DNA of 64,000 bases, taken from assembly GCA_903871465.1 (NCBI GenBank), contig CAIQHB010000056.1, positions 1 through 64,000 of the forward strand, given 5' to 3'. Positions 33,562 through 42,607 of this stretch are shown here, in pieces. The stretch is from an uncultured Methanosarcinales archaeon. GTDB lineage: Archaea; Halobacteriota; Methanosarcinia; Methanotrichales; Methanotrichaceae. The position numbers and the translations under genes are program-made. A model generated the notes under the pieces. That model saw only the letters and a program-made list of their open reading frames with translations, was not told the origin of the DNA and searched no databases. Position 1 is the first letter of the stretch. Every line of letters starts with the position of its first letter.

Positions 33562-34644
33562 TCATTTTGGAGAAAATAGAGATAGGAAATAGTTTACTAA
33601 TTCTGACGCTAGTGTCATTCTAATCAATATCGCAACCACAGAGGAAAAAAATGGAATAATTAATCCTGATAAATTTTTAAAACTGAATAGTTGTATTTTT
33701 ATATCATTTAATTTCTCTATCTGGATATTAGTCACATTCATTATTATAGATATCAATAACAACTCATCTTTTCGAGTGCTAAATTCATCAGGCGACATTT
33801 TCACAAATTTTTCATAGTATGGCTTATCGATGTTTAATAATTTATCTTTCTCGTCCTGGAGCCGATCTGTAAATATCTTTCCTAAATACCTTCTACCGAT
33901 CAGGAAAAGAAGCAATCCTAAGAAAATTAGTGCCATGTAAATTACTGATTGTATTGTAAATATGCCAAAAGGCCCCATATATGTAATTATAGCCAAACTC
34001 AAACTTAGAAAATACACTGCGGATGATACAGATAGTAATTTAGCAATTTTAACGTTTTTTGTCTCTAAATCGTCCAAATTGATATAATTTTTATAACCTC
34101 CAATATCTAGGCCCCTGATTAAATAAACAATGCTCAAATTAACAAATAATTGAATAGATAAGAAATAATTGATTAAGTATGACAAAAAATAATTATATAA
34201 ATCTAAAGATAGACTCCCAATCGTGCCCATCCATGTAAAAAATAGTGGCAAATCTCCTTTGCTAAACTGAAGAATATCTATAATAAAGAATGGAATAATG
34301 ACAAGAAGGTTTACTGGAATTATCCATTTCATCTTATAAATACTGATAAAATTATAATAAGAATTGCACAGGAAATATTTATCAGTTACAAAATCAAGAT
34401 TACGAATAGTATCCCTACAACACTTCAAAATATAGATGATAGCAATTTGCTGTAATGCAATGAGTGAGCACATTGTGACAATTACTAAATCGTACCAAAA
34501 TTCTGACTTTAACATCGGAACTATAAAATAGAAAATAATAAAAATAAGTAGCAATATAATTGAAACTATTACCGAAACAAAATAATATGGCAAGGAAAAC
34601 TTATCATATATATTCTCAATCCAGATCAAATTTCGTTTGATCAT
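33562..34644 (-). CDS. Multi-pass membrane protein of unknown function (AT-rich)
   Basis: The 360-residue protein has at least seven hydrophobic segments, the first LPYYFVSVIVSIILLLIFIIFYF, then WYDLVIVTMCSLIALQQIAI and later pairs around 110-240. A soluble acidic stretch lies at about 265-310 (RLQDEKDKLLNIDKPYYEKF). I do not recognise a family. Codon use is strikingly A/T-rich compared with the GC-richer neighbours. It follows the PEGA gene by 10 nt, so the two form an operon. Confidence 0.7.
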   Translation of the reverse strand: MIKRNLIWIENIYDKFSLPYYFVSVIVSIILLLIFIIFYFIVPMLKSEFWYDLVIVTMCSLIALQQIAIIYILKCCRDTIRNLDFVTDKYFLCNSYYNFISIYKMKWIIPVNLLVIIPFFIIDILQFSKGDLPLFFTWMGTIGSLSLDLYNYFLSYLINYFLSIQLFVNLSIVYLIRGLDIGGYKNYINLDDLETKNVKIAKLLSVSSAVYFLSLSLAIITYMGPFGIFTIQSVIYMALIFLGLLLFLIGRRYLGKIFTDRLQDEKDKLLNIDKPYYEKFVKMSPDEFSTRKDELLLISIIMNVTNIQIEKLNDIKIQLFSFKNLSGLIIPFFSSVVAILIRMTLASELVNYFLSLFSPK

Positions 34645-34654
34645 ATTGGCATCC

Positions 34655-35590
34655 CTACATCCTTTCTAAATCAAAAGATAGATAACCTGTATTATATCTA
34701 ATCTCACAATTCTTCTCGCAAGGTCTATAGCCTTTCTTTATTAGCGATATTGTGTAAATTCCTGGTTTTGGTATCTCTAAATTTGCTGGAGTGGTTTCCG
34801 ATTCATTAATTCCATTTAGATATATCCAGGCACCATCTGGTTCCGAGTCTACAGTCACATCAGAATGGACAGGGATACCCATATGTCCAGAAGATTCATC
34901 AACGTTAATAGATTCGGAGACAACATTTAACGTAGTTTGAATAGGTGTTCCGGGATAAGCGCCATAGGTTTCGCTATCCTGGTCGCCCTCGGCTAGAACA
35001 GGTCCCGTCACATTTTTAATAGTTGCATTTTCAGTAGCATTAATAGTTACATTTTCAGTGGCATTCTGCAATATTATTATTGATATTTGATCCCGATCAA
35101 TATTCGTATTCCCCGTTATATCTAATCCCATAACTATCGCCGTGTTATTCATACGGTTTGATAGATACCATCCAGAAATCTTGTAGGTCTTTCTGATGAC
35201 CATCGATTCCCTTGGCATTAAAAAATTTTTTGCTAAATTTATATTTCCAAAGAGATCATCTACGAGGTGTATGTCCCTTATTATCGAAACATCTCTGTTT
35301 ATAATTGTATAGATATATGTTATGTTTTCTCCATTGAATGCAGCATGTTTATCTGTTTCTTGCTTTATATCTATAACCGACGTTGTATTCTTTAGACTGA
35401 ATTGCTGATTGATTATATCATTATTTTTGTGATTCATGGTTGATCCTATTTCGTAAGTATTGCTTGCAGGATTAAACTTATATGTGGCACTACTTTGTAT
35501 TGAAAATGCTAATTCCGTTTGTAAGAAATAAAATATTATAAAAACCAAAATTAGTCTTGAGAATAGATTCCGGTTTGCCTTTTCTCCCAT
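34655..35590 (-). CDS. Secreted/anchored protein with C-terminal PEGA domain (AT-rich)
   Basis: The 311-residue protein has an N-terminal signal/anchor (LFSRLILVFIIFYFLQTELA). A middle region resembles a DUF11-like surface beta domain (ENITYIYTIINRDVSIIRDI, NNTAIVMGLDITGNTNIDRD), and a Thr/Asn-rich linker follows. It ends in a PEGA domain: DVTVDSEPDGAWIYLNG, TPANLEIPKPGIYTISLIKK, GYRPCEKNCEIRY. PEGA domains occur on archaeal and bacterial surface proteins. It is the first gene of a two-gene AT-rich cassette with the membrane protein downstream. Confidence 0.75.
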   Translation of the reverse strand: MGEKANRNLFSRLILVFIIFYFLQTELAFSIQSSATYKFNPASNTYEIGSTMNHKNNDIINQQFSLKNTTSVIDIKQETDKHAAFNGENITYIYTIINRDVSIIRDIHLVDDLFGNINLAKNFLMPRESMVIRKTYKISGWYLSNRMNNTAIVMGLDITGNTNIDRDQISIIILQNATENVTINATENATIKNVTGPVLAEGDQDSETYGAYPGTPIQTTLNVVSESINVDESSGHMGIPVHSDVTVDSEPDGAWIYLNGINESETTPANLEIPKPGIYTISLIKKGYRPCEKNCEIRYNTGYLSFDLERM

Positions 35591-35890
35591 GAAAGACTAA
35601 GTCGTTAACAAATCCATTTATAATTTTCGCTACTTGGCTGTTCGATTGAATCCATTAAGTACTTTGAAAATATCATGGGACAAAAGTGACCTTAAACGAA
35701 TAGGTCAGGACTTATACCTTGGAAAGAGAAGATTCCCGCCCACGCTGAAAATCTTATTTGAATAAAATTGCTTTCAACATCATTTTGATCCCCTTGCCAG
35801 GCGAAGTTGTAAATCATCATACGGACTGTGACTTTGCACTCGTATTCTTTTTGATGAGCACTTGAAAAGAATCGCATATTTTCTTCTGAG
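35591..35890. other. Intergenic region upstream of the PEGA gene
   Basis: About 300 nt of AT-rich DNA between the PEGA gene and repeat unit 3. A 61-codon minus-strand frame lies in it but has no protein-like features I trust. It should include the promoter of the AT-rich cassette. Confidence 0.35.
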
Positions 35891-36014
35891 CAAATAGTCG
35901 TCTCAGTTCGTTCGTCCTCTGTGCGCTCTGCGACTCTGTGGTTTTATTCCGTAAACCCAGGTTTGATTATTAAGCTACGAATATTAACCGCAGAGGCGCA
36001 GAGTTCGCAGAGAA
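35891..36014 (-). repeat. CGCAGAG dispersed repeat, unit 3 (inverted)
   Basis: Reverse-complement copy of unit 1, including the 25-nt flank at 35891-35915. Arms are CCTCTGTGCGCTCTGCG and CGCAGAGTTCGCAGAG, with loop TTTTATTCCGTAAACCCAG near the centre. Units 1 and 3 thus bracket 31.7-35.9 kb as an inverted pair. Confidence 0.75.
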
Positions 36015-36111
36015 ACATAATGTGGAGCCACGCATCCCTTTACCCGCTCGATACAGCGAAAAACCTAAAAAAATTAAAACCCTTTGAAGCCAGAAATTGA
36101 AGACAGAGGTC

Positions 36112-38850
36112 TTACGCCCCCGCCCTCATAGCCTCTCTTCCCGCCTGCAGGGCTTCGTCCAGCTTCTCCACGTTCGGCCCTCCGCCCTGGGCCAGGTCCG
36201 GCTTGCCTCCGCCCCCTCCGCCCAAGGCTTTGGCAGCGGCCTTGATTATGCTCCCGGCCTTGACGCCCTTGTCCAAACCTGACCGCCCCACAGCAGCCAC
36301 GAGCGAGCCTGTTTCCGAGCCCAACAGGGCCACATAATCCTGTTCTGCCAGCAACGCCGCGGCTTTCAGCAGCGCCTCGATGTCGGCACTGCCCATCTTC
36401 TGCACCACGATCTTGAGACCGTTGATGGTCTCGGCATCCGCGGTCATCGTCTTGAGCCGTGCCTCTGCCAGGTCCTCCTTCAGCCTCTCGATCTCCTTTT
36501 GCTGGCTCTTCCACTCCTCGAAGAAACGCGTCGCAGTCCTGGGGAGCTGTTCGTTCGGCACACGCAAAACATCTGCAGCCCCAGAAAGCAGATCATCGCG
36601 CTCCTGGCTGGCTCGCACCGCCGCCTCGCCTGCGGCAAACTCTATTCTCTCCACGCCATCCTGAATGCGTTCCGCCCGCAGGATCTTGATGGACCCGATC
36701 ATGCCGGTGTTGGTGACATGCGTTCCTGCACAGGCCTCGATATCGCTGCCCACCTTGACCACCCGAATCTGCGTGCCTGGCGGCACACCTCCCTGATACA
36801 GCTCAAAGCCGAAGAGCTTCTCGGCCTCAGTGCGGGGCAGGAACTGGGTCTCGATGGGCGCGACCTCCATAACCCGCCGGTTGGCCTCCATCTCAATGGC
36901 CTTCAGCTCCAGATCCGTGATCCGCTTGTAATGGGATATGTCCAGACGCGCCCGGTCCTCGCTCTTTTGCGCTCCGGCCTGCCAGATGTGCTTGCCCAAA
37001 ACGCGTTTCGCTGAGTCGTGGACGAGATGCGTTGCTGTGTGGTGACGCGCATGCGCCAGGCGGCGGTGCATGTCCACCCTTCCCGTGACGCGGTCTCCTT
37101 TCTCCAGGCCGCCCGGCTTCTCCAGCTTATGCAATACAACATCTCCCGACTTCTGCACGTCGACTACCCGGAAGACCGTTCCCGCTTTCTCCAGAGTGCC
37201 GTGATCGGCAGGCTGGCCGCCTCCCTCGGGATAGAGGAGCGTCCTGTCCAGGATGATCGAGCCCTCCACCACATCCAAGACCCGTGCCTCAAAGACCTCC
37301 TCGAAAGGATGCTCGTAGAACATCAGCTCCGTCTTGCCGGGGATAGTGAGTTTGATGACATCCTCTTTCTCAGCCCGAATATGCTTCTTGGCTACCAGCG
37401 AGTAGAAGTTATCAGGCAGCTCCACCCTTGCCCCCACCGCCTCTGCCGACTCGCGGGCGATCTCAGGAGGAATGCCGTGCGTGTCGTAAAGGGAGATCAT
37501 CTCCAAGAGCGGTATGGGCTGCTTCTTCCTGGCATAGCCCTCCGCCATCTTCTTCACCATACGCTTGCCCTTCTCCAGGGTCTCGGCGTATTTTTGCTCC
37601 TCCTGGTCCAGGATCTCTTTGATGGTGACAAAACGTTCTCTCCAATCCTGGTAATCCAGCCGCGCGATCTGCATCTCGACCAGTTCTGCCAGCGGCAGAG
37701 ACAGTCCCAGCTCCTTCATCAGCCTCAGAGTGCGGCGGATAACCAGGCGGGCCAGGTAGCCGGCCTTGACATTGGAGGGAATTATTCCGTCGCCCAGCAT
37801 GTAGGCGAGGCACCGGGTGTGATCGACAACGGCATAGATCCTTTCCATGGGCTCGATGGTCTTCTCCAGCTTCTCAGGAGATATGCCGATGCTGCCTGCA
37901 ATTTTCGCTCGCAGATCCTTCATGGAGTACTCATCCAGATCTACCATGCCCGCCAGCCTGGCATTCTGGGCGAAGATCTCCGCGTACTCCGGGTCCCTGA
38001 GATTGTGCTCGACACCTGCCAGGTCTGCCACCTTCCTGACCAGATCCGGGAAGATGGCATCGTAGATCGTGGGCGACCCCTTGGAGGCCCAGACGAATCT
38101 CTCCAGGCCGTAGCCGGTGTCCACGATATAGTTATCCATCTTTTTATAGAACTCATCCTTGATCTTGATGTCCCCTATGCGCCCTCCTGACACGACCTTC
38201 AGATCCATGAAGACAAGTGTTGCCAGCTCCAGGCCTCCGATCATGACCTCCACGCTGGGGCCGGCATTGCCTCCACCAGCCCATGGATTCTCCTTATAGG
38301 TCACGGCCAGGGGATCCATTCCCAGGCCTACCAGTAGCTCATCGCATAACTGTACAGTCCGGTCCTTCCAGTAATGCTCTTTTTCCCGTGTGTTGAATAC
38401 ATGGTGAGCCATCATCTCAAAGGTCGTGAGATGGCGTCCGCTGCGCCCTACGGAATCGAGGTCGTCCAGGCGAATACAGGGCTGGCTGATGGTCAGGGGG
38501 TTCGCTGGCGGCGGCACCTGCCCGGAGGTCACAAAGGGCTGAAAGTCGGCGATGGAGGCGATTGTCAGATATATGTCGTCACGCCAGCGGGCCACCACAG
38601 GATACCTCTTGATGCGCGTGTGGCCTCTTCCTTCGAAGAAACTGAGGTAGTGCTCGCGCATCTCCTCCAGACTGTGCTCGCGCTTGAATATGGGCGAGCC
38701 GATAAATGTGTAGGGATCGCAGGGCGGGTCCCCGCAGGTCTTTCTAGCAATGTCCCTGGTCCAGAAGAATTTGCCGCATTTCTCGCACTTCTTGCGCAGG
38801 AATCCCTCATCCACGAAGAAGTCCAATCGATATTCGTCCTCGGAGAACAT
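36112..38850 (-). CDS. alaS: Alanyl-tRNA synthetase, archaeal type
   Basis: The 912-residue enzyme (start at Met 38850, MFSEDEYRLDFFVDEGF) charges tRNA-Ala. The archaeal N-terminal zinc site is CEKCGKFFWTRD...CGDPPC, followed by the class II catalytic domain (FTSGQVPPPANPLTISQPCI, ETVEVMIGG-like GPSVEVMIGG). The editing domain has HARHHTATHLVHDSAK and CAGTHVTNTGMIG, which hold the metal-binding HxxxH and CxxxH. The C-terminal DHHA1 domain ends with glycine-rich ALGGGGGGKPDLAQGG. An in-frame extension of 33 codons upstream lacks family text and is not used. Confidence 0.95.
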   Translation of the reverse strand: MFSEDEYRLDFFVDEGFLRKKCEKCGKFFWTRDIARKTCGDPPCDPYTFIGSPIFKREHSLEEMREHYLSFFEGRGHTRIKRYPVVARWRDDIYLTIASIADFQPFVTSGQVPPPANPLTISQPCIRLDDLDSVGRSGRHLTTFEMMAHHVFNTREKEHYWKDRTVQLCDELLVGLGMDPLAVTYKENPWAGGGNAGPSVEVMIGGLELATLVFMDLKVVSGGRIGDIKIKDEFYKKMDNYIVDTGYGLERFVWASKGSPTIYDAIFPDLVRKVADLAGVEHNLRDPEYAEIFAQNARLAGMVDLDEYSMKDLRAKIAGSIGISPEKLEKTIEPMERIYAVVDHTRCLAYMLGDGIIPSNVKAGYLARLVIRRTLRLMKELGLSLPLAELVEMQIARLDYQDWRERFVTIKEILDQEEQKYAETLEKGKRMVKKMAEGYARKKQPIPLLEMISLYDTHGIPPEIARESAEAVGARVELPDNFYSLVAKKHIRAEKEDVIKLTIPGKTELMFYEHPFEEVFEARVLDVVEGSIILDRTLLYPEGGGQPADHGTLEKAGTVFRVVDVQKSGDVVLHKLEKPGGLEKGDRVTGRVDMHRRLAHARHHTATHLVHDSAKRVLGKHIWQAGAQKSEDRARLDISHYKRITDLELKAIEMEANRRVMEVAPIETQFLPRTEAEKLFGFELYQGGVPPGTQIRVVKVGSDIEACAGTHVTNTGMIGSIKILRAERIQDGVERIEFAAGEAAVRASQERDDLLSGAADVLRVPNEQLPRTATRFFEEWKSQQKEIERLKEDLAEARLKTMTADAETINGLKIVVQKMGSADIEALLKAAALLAEQDYVALLGSETGSLVAAVGRSGLDKGVKAGSIIKAAAKALGGGGGGKPDLAQGGGPNVEKLDEALQAGREAMRAGA

Positions 38851-39007
38851 GTGAATCAGCTTGTGAGCGGAAGATGATACAGGAATACTAAAAGGCTTTC
38901 TAAAGGCCAAACGCTTTGCGGCCCTATTGGGATGGATAATAGAAAGCAAACATTAAAAAATAGGTGCGAATGGCCGCCAGCTTCGGCCATGCACACAGTT
39001 TCGGTTT

Positions 39008-39622
39008 CTAGTTTACCCTCATAACCTTCATGAGCGAGACCAACGGCACACCTGCGATCTCATCCGCGCCCTTCTTATCAATTAGGACGGCGATGGCGTT
39101 GATCTTGGCGCCGCGCTCGTCCAGATACTCGACCGTCTCTTCCAAAGTCTGGCCGGATGTCACTACGTCATCGATGATGATGCATTCCTTGTCCTTGACA
39201 TCCGAGAAGTTAGAGCTCAGGTTCCCGCGAGCTTTCTTGCTCTCCATCTTTAGCATCTGCTTGCTGGGAGTATAAACCGCCAGATCTGCACCCATATCAG
39301 TGGCCACTATGCTCGCCAATGGCAAGCCGCTCAGAGCGATGCCCACCACTACATCCACACCGCAATCGTTGGAGTCCAGTGTTTCATAAATGGCATCGGA
39401 TAGGGCTTCAGAGATATGGTTCAGCCGAAAGGCGCTCTTGCCGATCATAGACCAGTTCACGGAAATATCCTTGGGCCCCGGGGTGCTGCTCGTCTCAGCA
39501 TGTGTAAGAAGCCAGGTCACGGTCTCGCTTGAGACATTCAGCTCTTCTGAGATCTGGCCTTCTACCAGTCCTTCCGCCTTCAGTTCCGTTGCTTTCTTCA
39601 TCAAAGTCTCAATATTCTTCAT
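39008..39622 (-). CDS. gfcR: GfcR-type orotate phosphoribosyltransferase-like regulator
   Basis: From the Met at 39622 (GAGGTG just upstream) the protein has 204 residues. It has an N-terminal helix-turn-helix (LKAEGLVEGQISEELNVSSE) joined to a PyrE-like phosphoribosyltransferase domain (VVVGIALSGLPLASIVATDM; PRPP loop CIIIDDVVTSGQTLEETVEY). This fusion is the PyrE-like family that includes GfcR, the haloarchaeal activator of sugar-catabolism genes. In methanogens its regulon is not known. Its ATG overlaps the Nob1 stop codon (ATGA). Confidence 0.85.
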   Translation of the reverse strand: MKNIETLMKKATELKAEGLVEGQISEELNVSSETVTWLLTHAETSSTPGPKDISVNWSMIGKSAFRLNHISEALSDAIYETLDSNDCGVDVVVGIALSGLPLASIVATDMGADLAVYTPSKQMLKMESKKARGNLSSNFSDVKDKECIIIDDVVTSGQTLEETVEYLDERGAKINAIAVLIDKKGADEIAGVPLVSLMKVMRVN

Positions 39623-40074
39623 CTTATGCACCTCTTTTTTTTTCGGGCAGGAGTTCCGCAATCAGGACATGCTTCTCCCTCGAAGCTATGACCGCAGCCC
39701 TGGCACCTCTGTACATGTTTTAGCTTTCTTTTTATCCTGGGCTGTCCTACTGGCTCGATCTTCAAGCCGAGGTGAAGGGCGACGTTTTGCAGAGCGTAAT
39801 CGTCGGTAGCAAGAACGGCTCTATACTCCAGGGCCTTGGCCAGGACCTCCAAATCGGCATGGGACAGAACTCTGAGGTCGCCCGTCTCTGCTGCTGCACT
39901 CCGCGCTGCCTTCAGCGCCTGGGATGTAGGGCTCTCCACCCGTGCCTCGAAGATGAAAAGCCTGGATTTTGCCCTTATATCCTTTAGCTCCGCCTCAACT
40001 GCAGGGACTGTGATCAGCTCCCCCTCAGGCCTTTTGCCCCAGATGAATACCGAAGCATCCGCTACGACATACAC
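39619..40074 (-). CDS. nob1: Endoribonuclease Nob1 (rRNA maturation)
   Basis: The 151-residue protein has a PIN domain followed by a zinc ribbon, the archaeal Nob1 plan. Nob1 trims the 3' end of pre-16S rRNA. PIN motifs are VVADASVFIWG (first Asp), VPAVEAELKD, SHADLEVLAKALEYRA and VLATDDYALQNVALHLG. The ribbon is CQGCGHSFEGEACPDCG. The length is typical. It is translated just ahead of gfcR with a 4-nt overlap and is divergent from the EMC6-like gene. Confidence 0.9.
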   Translation of the reverse strand: MYVVADASVFIWGKRPEGELITVPAVEAELKDIRAKSRLFIFEARVESPTSQALKAARSAAAETGDLRVLSHADLEVLAKALEYRAVLATDDYALQNVALHLGLKIEPVGQPRIKRKLKHVQRCQGCGHSFEGEACPDCGTPARKKKRCIR

Positions 40075-40156
40075 ATGATTGGCTCTTGCAAGTTATAGTA
40101 CTTGGACTTTTCCCGGACCAAAACGCTATTATCATATAATGCAATGCAAAGATTCG

Positions 40157-40582
40157 ATGGCCAAGAAAGAAAAGAAGGCTGGTAACAAGGAAGTCCAGGG
40201 GGTTGAGGCAGGACCCCAGGAAAATCAGAATGAACGTATCGCCAAAGCGCCGCCAAAGGCCAAGCCCAAGAGTGCAGCCGACCGCAGAAAAGACCGCATA
40301 GACGGAATAACGAAGACCGTATACGCCGCCGCCCTGGGGGTTATTGCGGGATTTGCCAGTTATTATCTAGCAGGTGCACTCGGCACCAACAACTGGCAAA
40401 TAGGCGTGCTACCCTGGCACTTTGTAATGATGTCGGTAATCCTTATCACTTCCATCATCCAGAGGTTCACCTATTCTTACCTGAAGATAGACGCGGCGAG
40501 CTTTCAAACCAAAGACTGGCTCTATGTAGAGTTCATTGTCGTAGACCTCTGGTTGGTTACATGGACGCTCCTTCTCAACTGA
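40157..40582 (+). CDS. EMC6-like archaeal membrane protein
   Basis: From the Met at 40157 the product has 141 residues: a charged, proline/lysine-rich cytosolic N-terminus (about 45 residues) and three hydrophobic segments (TVYAAALGVIAGFASYYLAG, LPWHFVMMSVILITSIIQRF, LYVEFIVVDLWLVTWTLLLN). This matches the archaeal EMC6-like family, related to a subunit of the eukaryotic ER membrane-protein insertase. A role in membrane protein insertion is inference from that relation. It is 7 nt upstream of the ABCE1 gene and probably co-transcribed with it. Confidence 0.75.
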   Translation: MAKKEKKAGNKEVQGVEAGPQENQNERIAKAPPKAKPKSAADRRKDRIDGITKTVYAAALGVIAGFASYYLAGALGTNNWQIGVLPWHFVMMSVILITSIIQRFTYSYLKIDAASFQTKDWLYVEFIVVDLWLVTWTLLLN

Positions 40583-40589
40583 GGTGAAC

Positions 40590-42350
40590 ATGAGGATAGC
40601 CATCATCAATCGCGATCGTTGCCAGCCCAGAAAGTGCTCGAAGGAATGCGAGTACTTCTGTCCGCCTGTTCGTACGGGCGACGAGACCATAGTTTTTGAG
40701 GACAGCAAGCCCCTTATAACCGAAAATCTCTGTGTCGGCTGTGGTATTTGTGTGCGCAAATGTCCCTTCGGGGCTATCACTATTACCAACCTGCCCGAAG
40801 AGATGGAGGATCCGGTCCATAGATATGGGCAGAACGGCTTCGCACTGTATGGTTTGCCGGTGCCGGTGAACGGCAGGGTCACAGGGATCTTAGGCCCCAA
40901 CGGCATAGGAAAGAGCACGGCTATATCCATACTCTCCGGCATTCTCAGGCCAAACCTGGGAAAAGATGCCTCCTGGGATGATATATTGCAGCGTTTCGCC
41001 GGCTCTATCCTGGGAGATTACCTGAAACGAGTAGCGGATAAGGGCGTCAAGACCTCCTACAAGCCTCAGTATGTGGATCGTATCCCTAAAAGCTATTCCG
41101 GAATGGTTTCCGGTCTCCTGGAAAAAACCGATGAGCGGGGTGCCTTATCGGATCTGACTTCAAGGCTTGGCATATCTAAGTTGATGGACCGAGAGATATC
41201 AAGCCTCAGCGGCGGCGAGCTGCAGAGAGTCGCCATAGCGGCCACAGCCGCGCGGGACGCGGATTTCTATTTCTTTGATGAGATCAGCCCGTATCTTGAT
41301 ATTTATCAGCGCATCAACTCTGCTCGTATCCTGCAGAGCCTGGCCAAAGAAAAGGCGGTCATGGTGGTGGAGCACGACCTGGCTCTGCTTGATCTTCTGG
41401 CGGATAATGTCCACCTCATTTACGGGGTGCCCGGTGCCTACGGTGTCATAACCAGGCCCAAAGGAGTTCGGGTGGGCATCAACCAGTACCTGCGCGGCAA
41501 CCTTCCGGAAGAGAATGTGCGGTTCCGTGATACCGCCATCGGCTTCGAGGTGCATGCTCCACGAATCGAAAAGGAGATCCCAACGCTAATTGCCTACAAC
41601 GCATTTGCCATGCAGTACTCATCCTTCCGGCTGGAGGCAGAGCCCGGCATCATCCGGCGAGGAGAAGTCGTCGGCATATTGGGACCAAACGGTATCGGAA
41701 AGAGTACCTATATCAAGATCCTGGCAGGCGTGGAGAAGCCGACTTCGGGAAGTTTTGAGAGCCAGCTCAAGATATCCTACAAGCCTCAGTATCTCAAGGC
41801 AGATTCCGATATGACAGTTCGCAGTCTTCTTCGCAGCGTGGCCAGCAACTTTGACAGCAGCTACTATCAGACAGAGATCCTGAATCCCATGGGCCTGGAG
41901 CCCTTTATGGATCAGATTCTGACAGAGCTCTCCGGAGGCGAGCTGCAGCGTGTGGCCATAACCGCATGCCTAAGCCGCGAGGCAGACCTCTATCTGCTGG
42001 ATGAGCCGTCCGCCCATCTGGATGTGGAGCAGAGGATGCTGTCCGCCAAGGTCATGAGACGCTTCGCCGAGTCCACTGAGAAGACGGTTCTTGTCGTAGA
42101 CCATGACATCTATCTAATCGACCTTCTCAGTGAGCGTTTGATGGTCTTTGACGGCGTTCCAGGTAGCTTGGGAATAGCCCACACCCCACTGGAGATGCGG
42201 GAGGGCATGAATGCCTTCCTCAAGGGGATCGGCATAACCTTCCGGAGAGATGAGGAGACCCGCAGGCCCAGGGTGAATAAACCGGAGTCGAGGCTGGACA
42301 GAATGCAAAAAGATCAGGGCGAATACTATTATCCTTTTGAGGAAGCCTAG
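40590..42350 (+). CDS. ABCE1/Rli1 ribosome-recycling ATPase
   Basis: The 586-residue protein (ATG at 40590 with GAGGTG upstream) has two N-terminal 4Fe-4S clusters (CQPRKCSKECEYFCPP and CVGCGICVRKCPF). Two ABC ATPase domains follow, with Walker A motifs GPNGIGKSTAISILSG and GPNGIGKSTYIKILAG. The signature loops are LSGGELQRVAIAA and LSGGELQRVAITA, and the Walker B regions FYFFDEISPYLDIYQ and LYLLDEPSAHLDVEQ. It splits ribosomes after termination. All catalytic elements look intact and the length is normal for the family. Confidence 0.97.
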   Translation: MRIAIINRDRCQPRKCSKECEYFCPPVRTGDETIVFEDSKPLITENLCVGCGICVRKCPFGAITITNLPEEMEDPVHRYGQNGFALYGLPVPVNGRVTGILGPNGIGKSTAISILSGILRPNLGKDASWDDILQRFAGSILGDYLKRVADKGVKTSYKPQYVDRIPKSYSGMVSGLLEKTDERGALSDLTSRLGISKLMDREISSLSGGELQRVAIAATAARDADFYFFDEISPYLDIYQRINSARILQSLAKEKAVMVVEHDLALLDLLADNVHLIYGVPGAYGVITRPKGVRVGINQYLRGNLPEENVRFRDTAIGFEVHAPRIEKEIPTLIAYNAFAMQYSSFRLEAEPGIIRRGEVVGILGPNGIGKSTYIKILAGVEKPTSGSFESQLKISYKPQYLKADSDMTVRSLLRSVASNFDSSYYQTEILNPMGLEPFMDQILTELSGGELQRVAITACLSREADLYLLDEPSAHLDVEQRMLSAKVMRRFAESTEKTVLVVDHDIYLIDLLSERLMVFDGVPGSLGIAHTPLEMREGMNAFLKGIGITFRRDEETRRPRVNKPESRLDRMQKDQGEYYYPFEEA

Positions 42351-42607
42351 AGGCCGATCCACAGATATCGGATTTGGCTGCGTGAATCATTGGATTCTTT
42401 TATTTAAATCTTTAATTTATTTTTATTAGGATTTTTTATATCATAGTATCTTTCCAGATGGTTTGCAGACAGCAAGCTCTTCGATCAAGCTATGGATCCT
42501 AAAATTATGAAAGATCTTCTGGCGAAAAAGGCTAGAAAAGGAGGACCTATCGCATTCCTCCCGCTGCCCGAAGATGGCCCCCGTTTTGATTGGCGTGAAT
42601 AATGGGA
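42351..42607. other. Terminator-like AT-rich tract and short frame after rli1
   Basis: T-rich runs at 42395-42440 (TTTATTTTTATTAGGATTTT) probably end rli1 transcription. A plus-strand frame at 42492-42602 encodes 36 residues (MDPKIMKDLLAKKARKGGPI then AFLPLPEDGPRFDWRE) and is open a little upstream without an ATG. It reads like the tail of a real small protein, but has no start signal I trust. Confidence 0.35.

Noticed and set aside
37018-38190. 390-codon plus-strand frame across alaS
   Set aside because: Antisense shadow in a GC-rich gene; no domain text.
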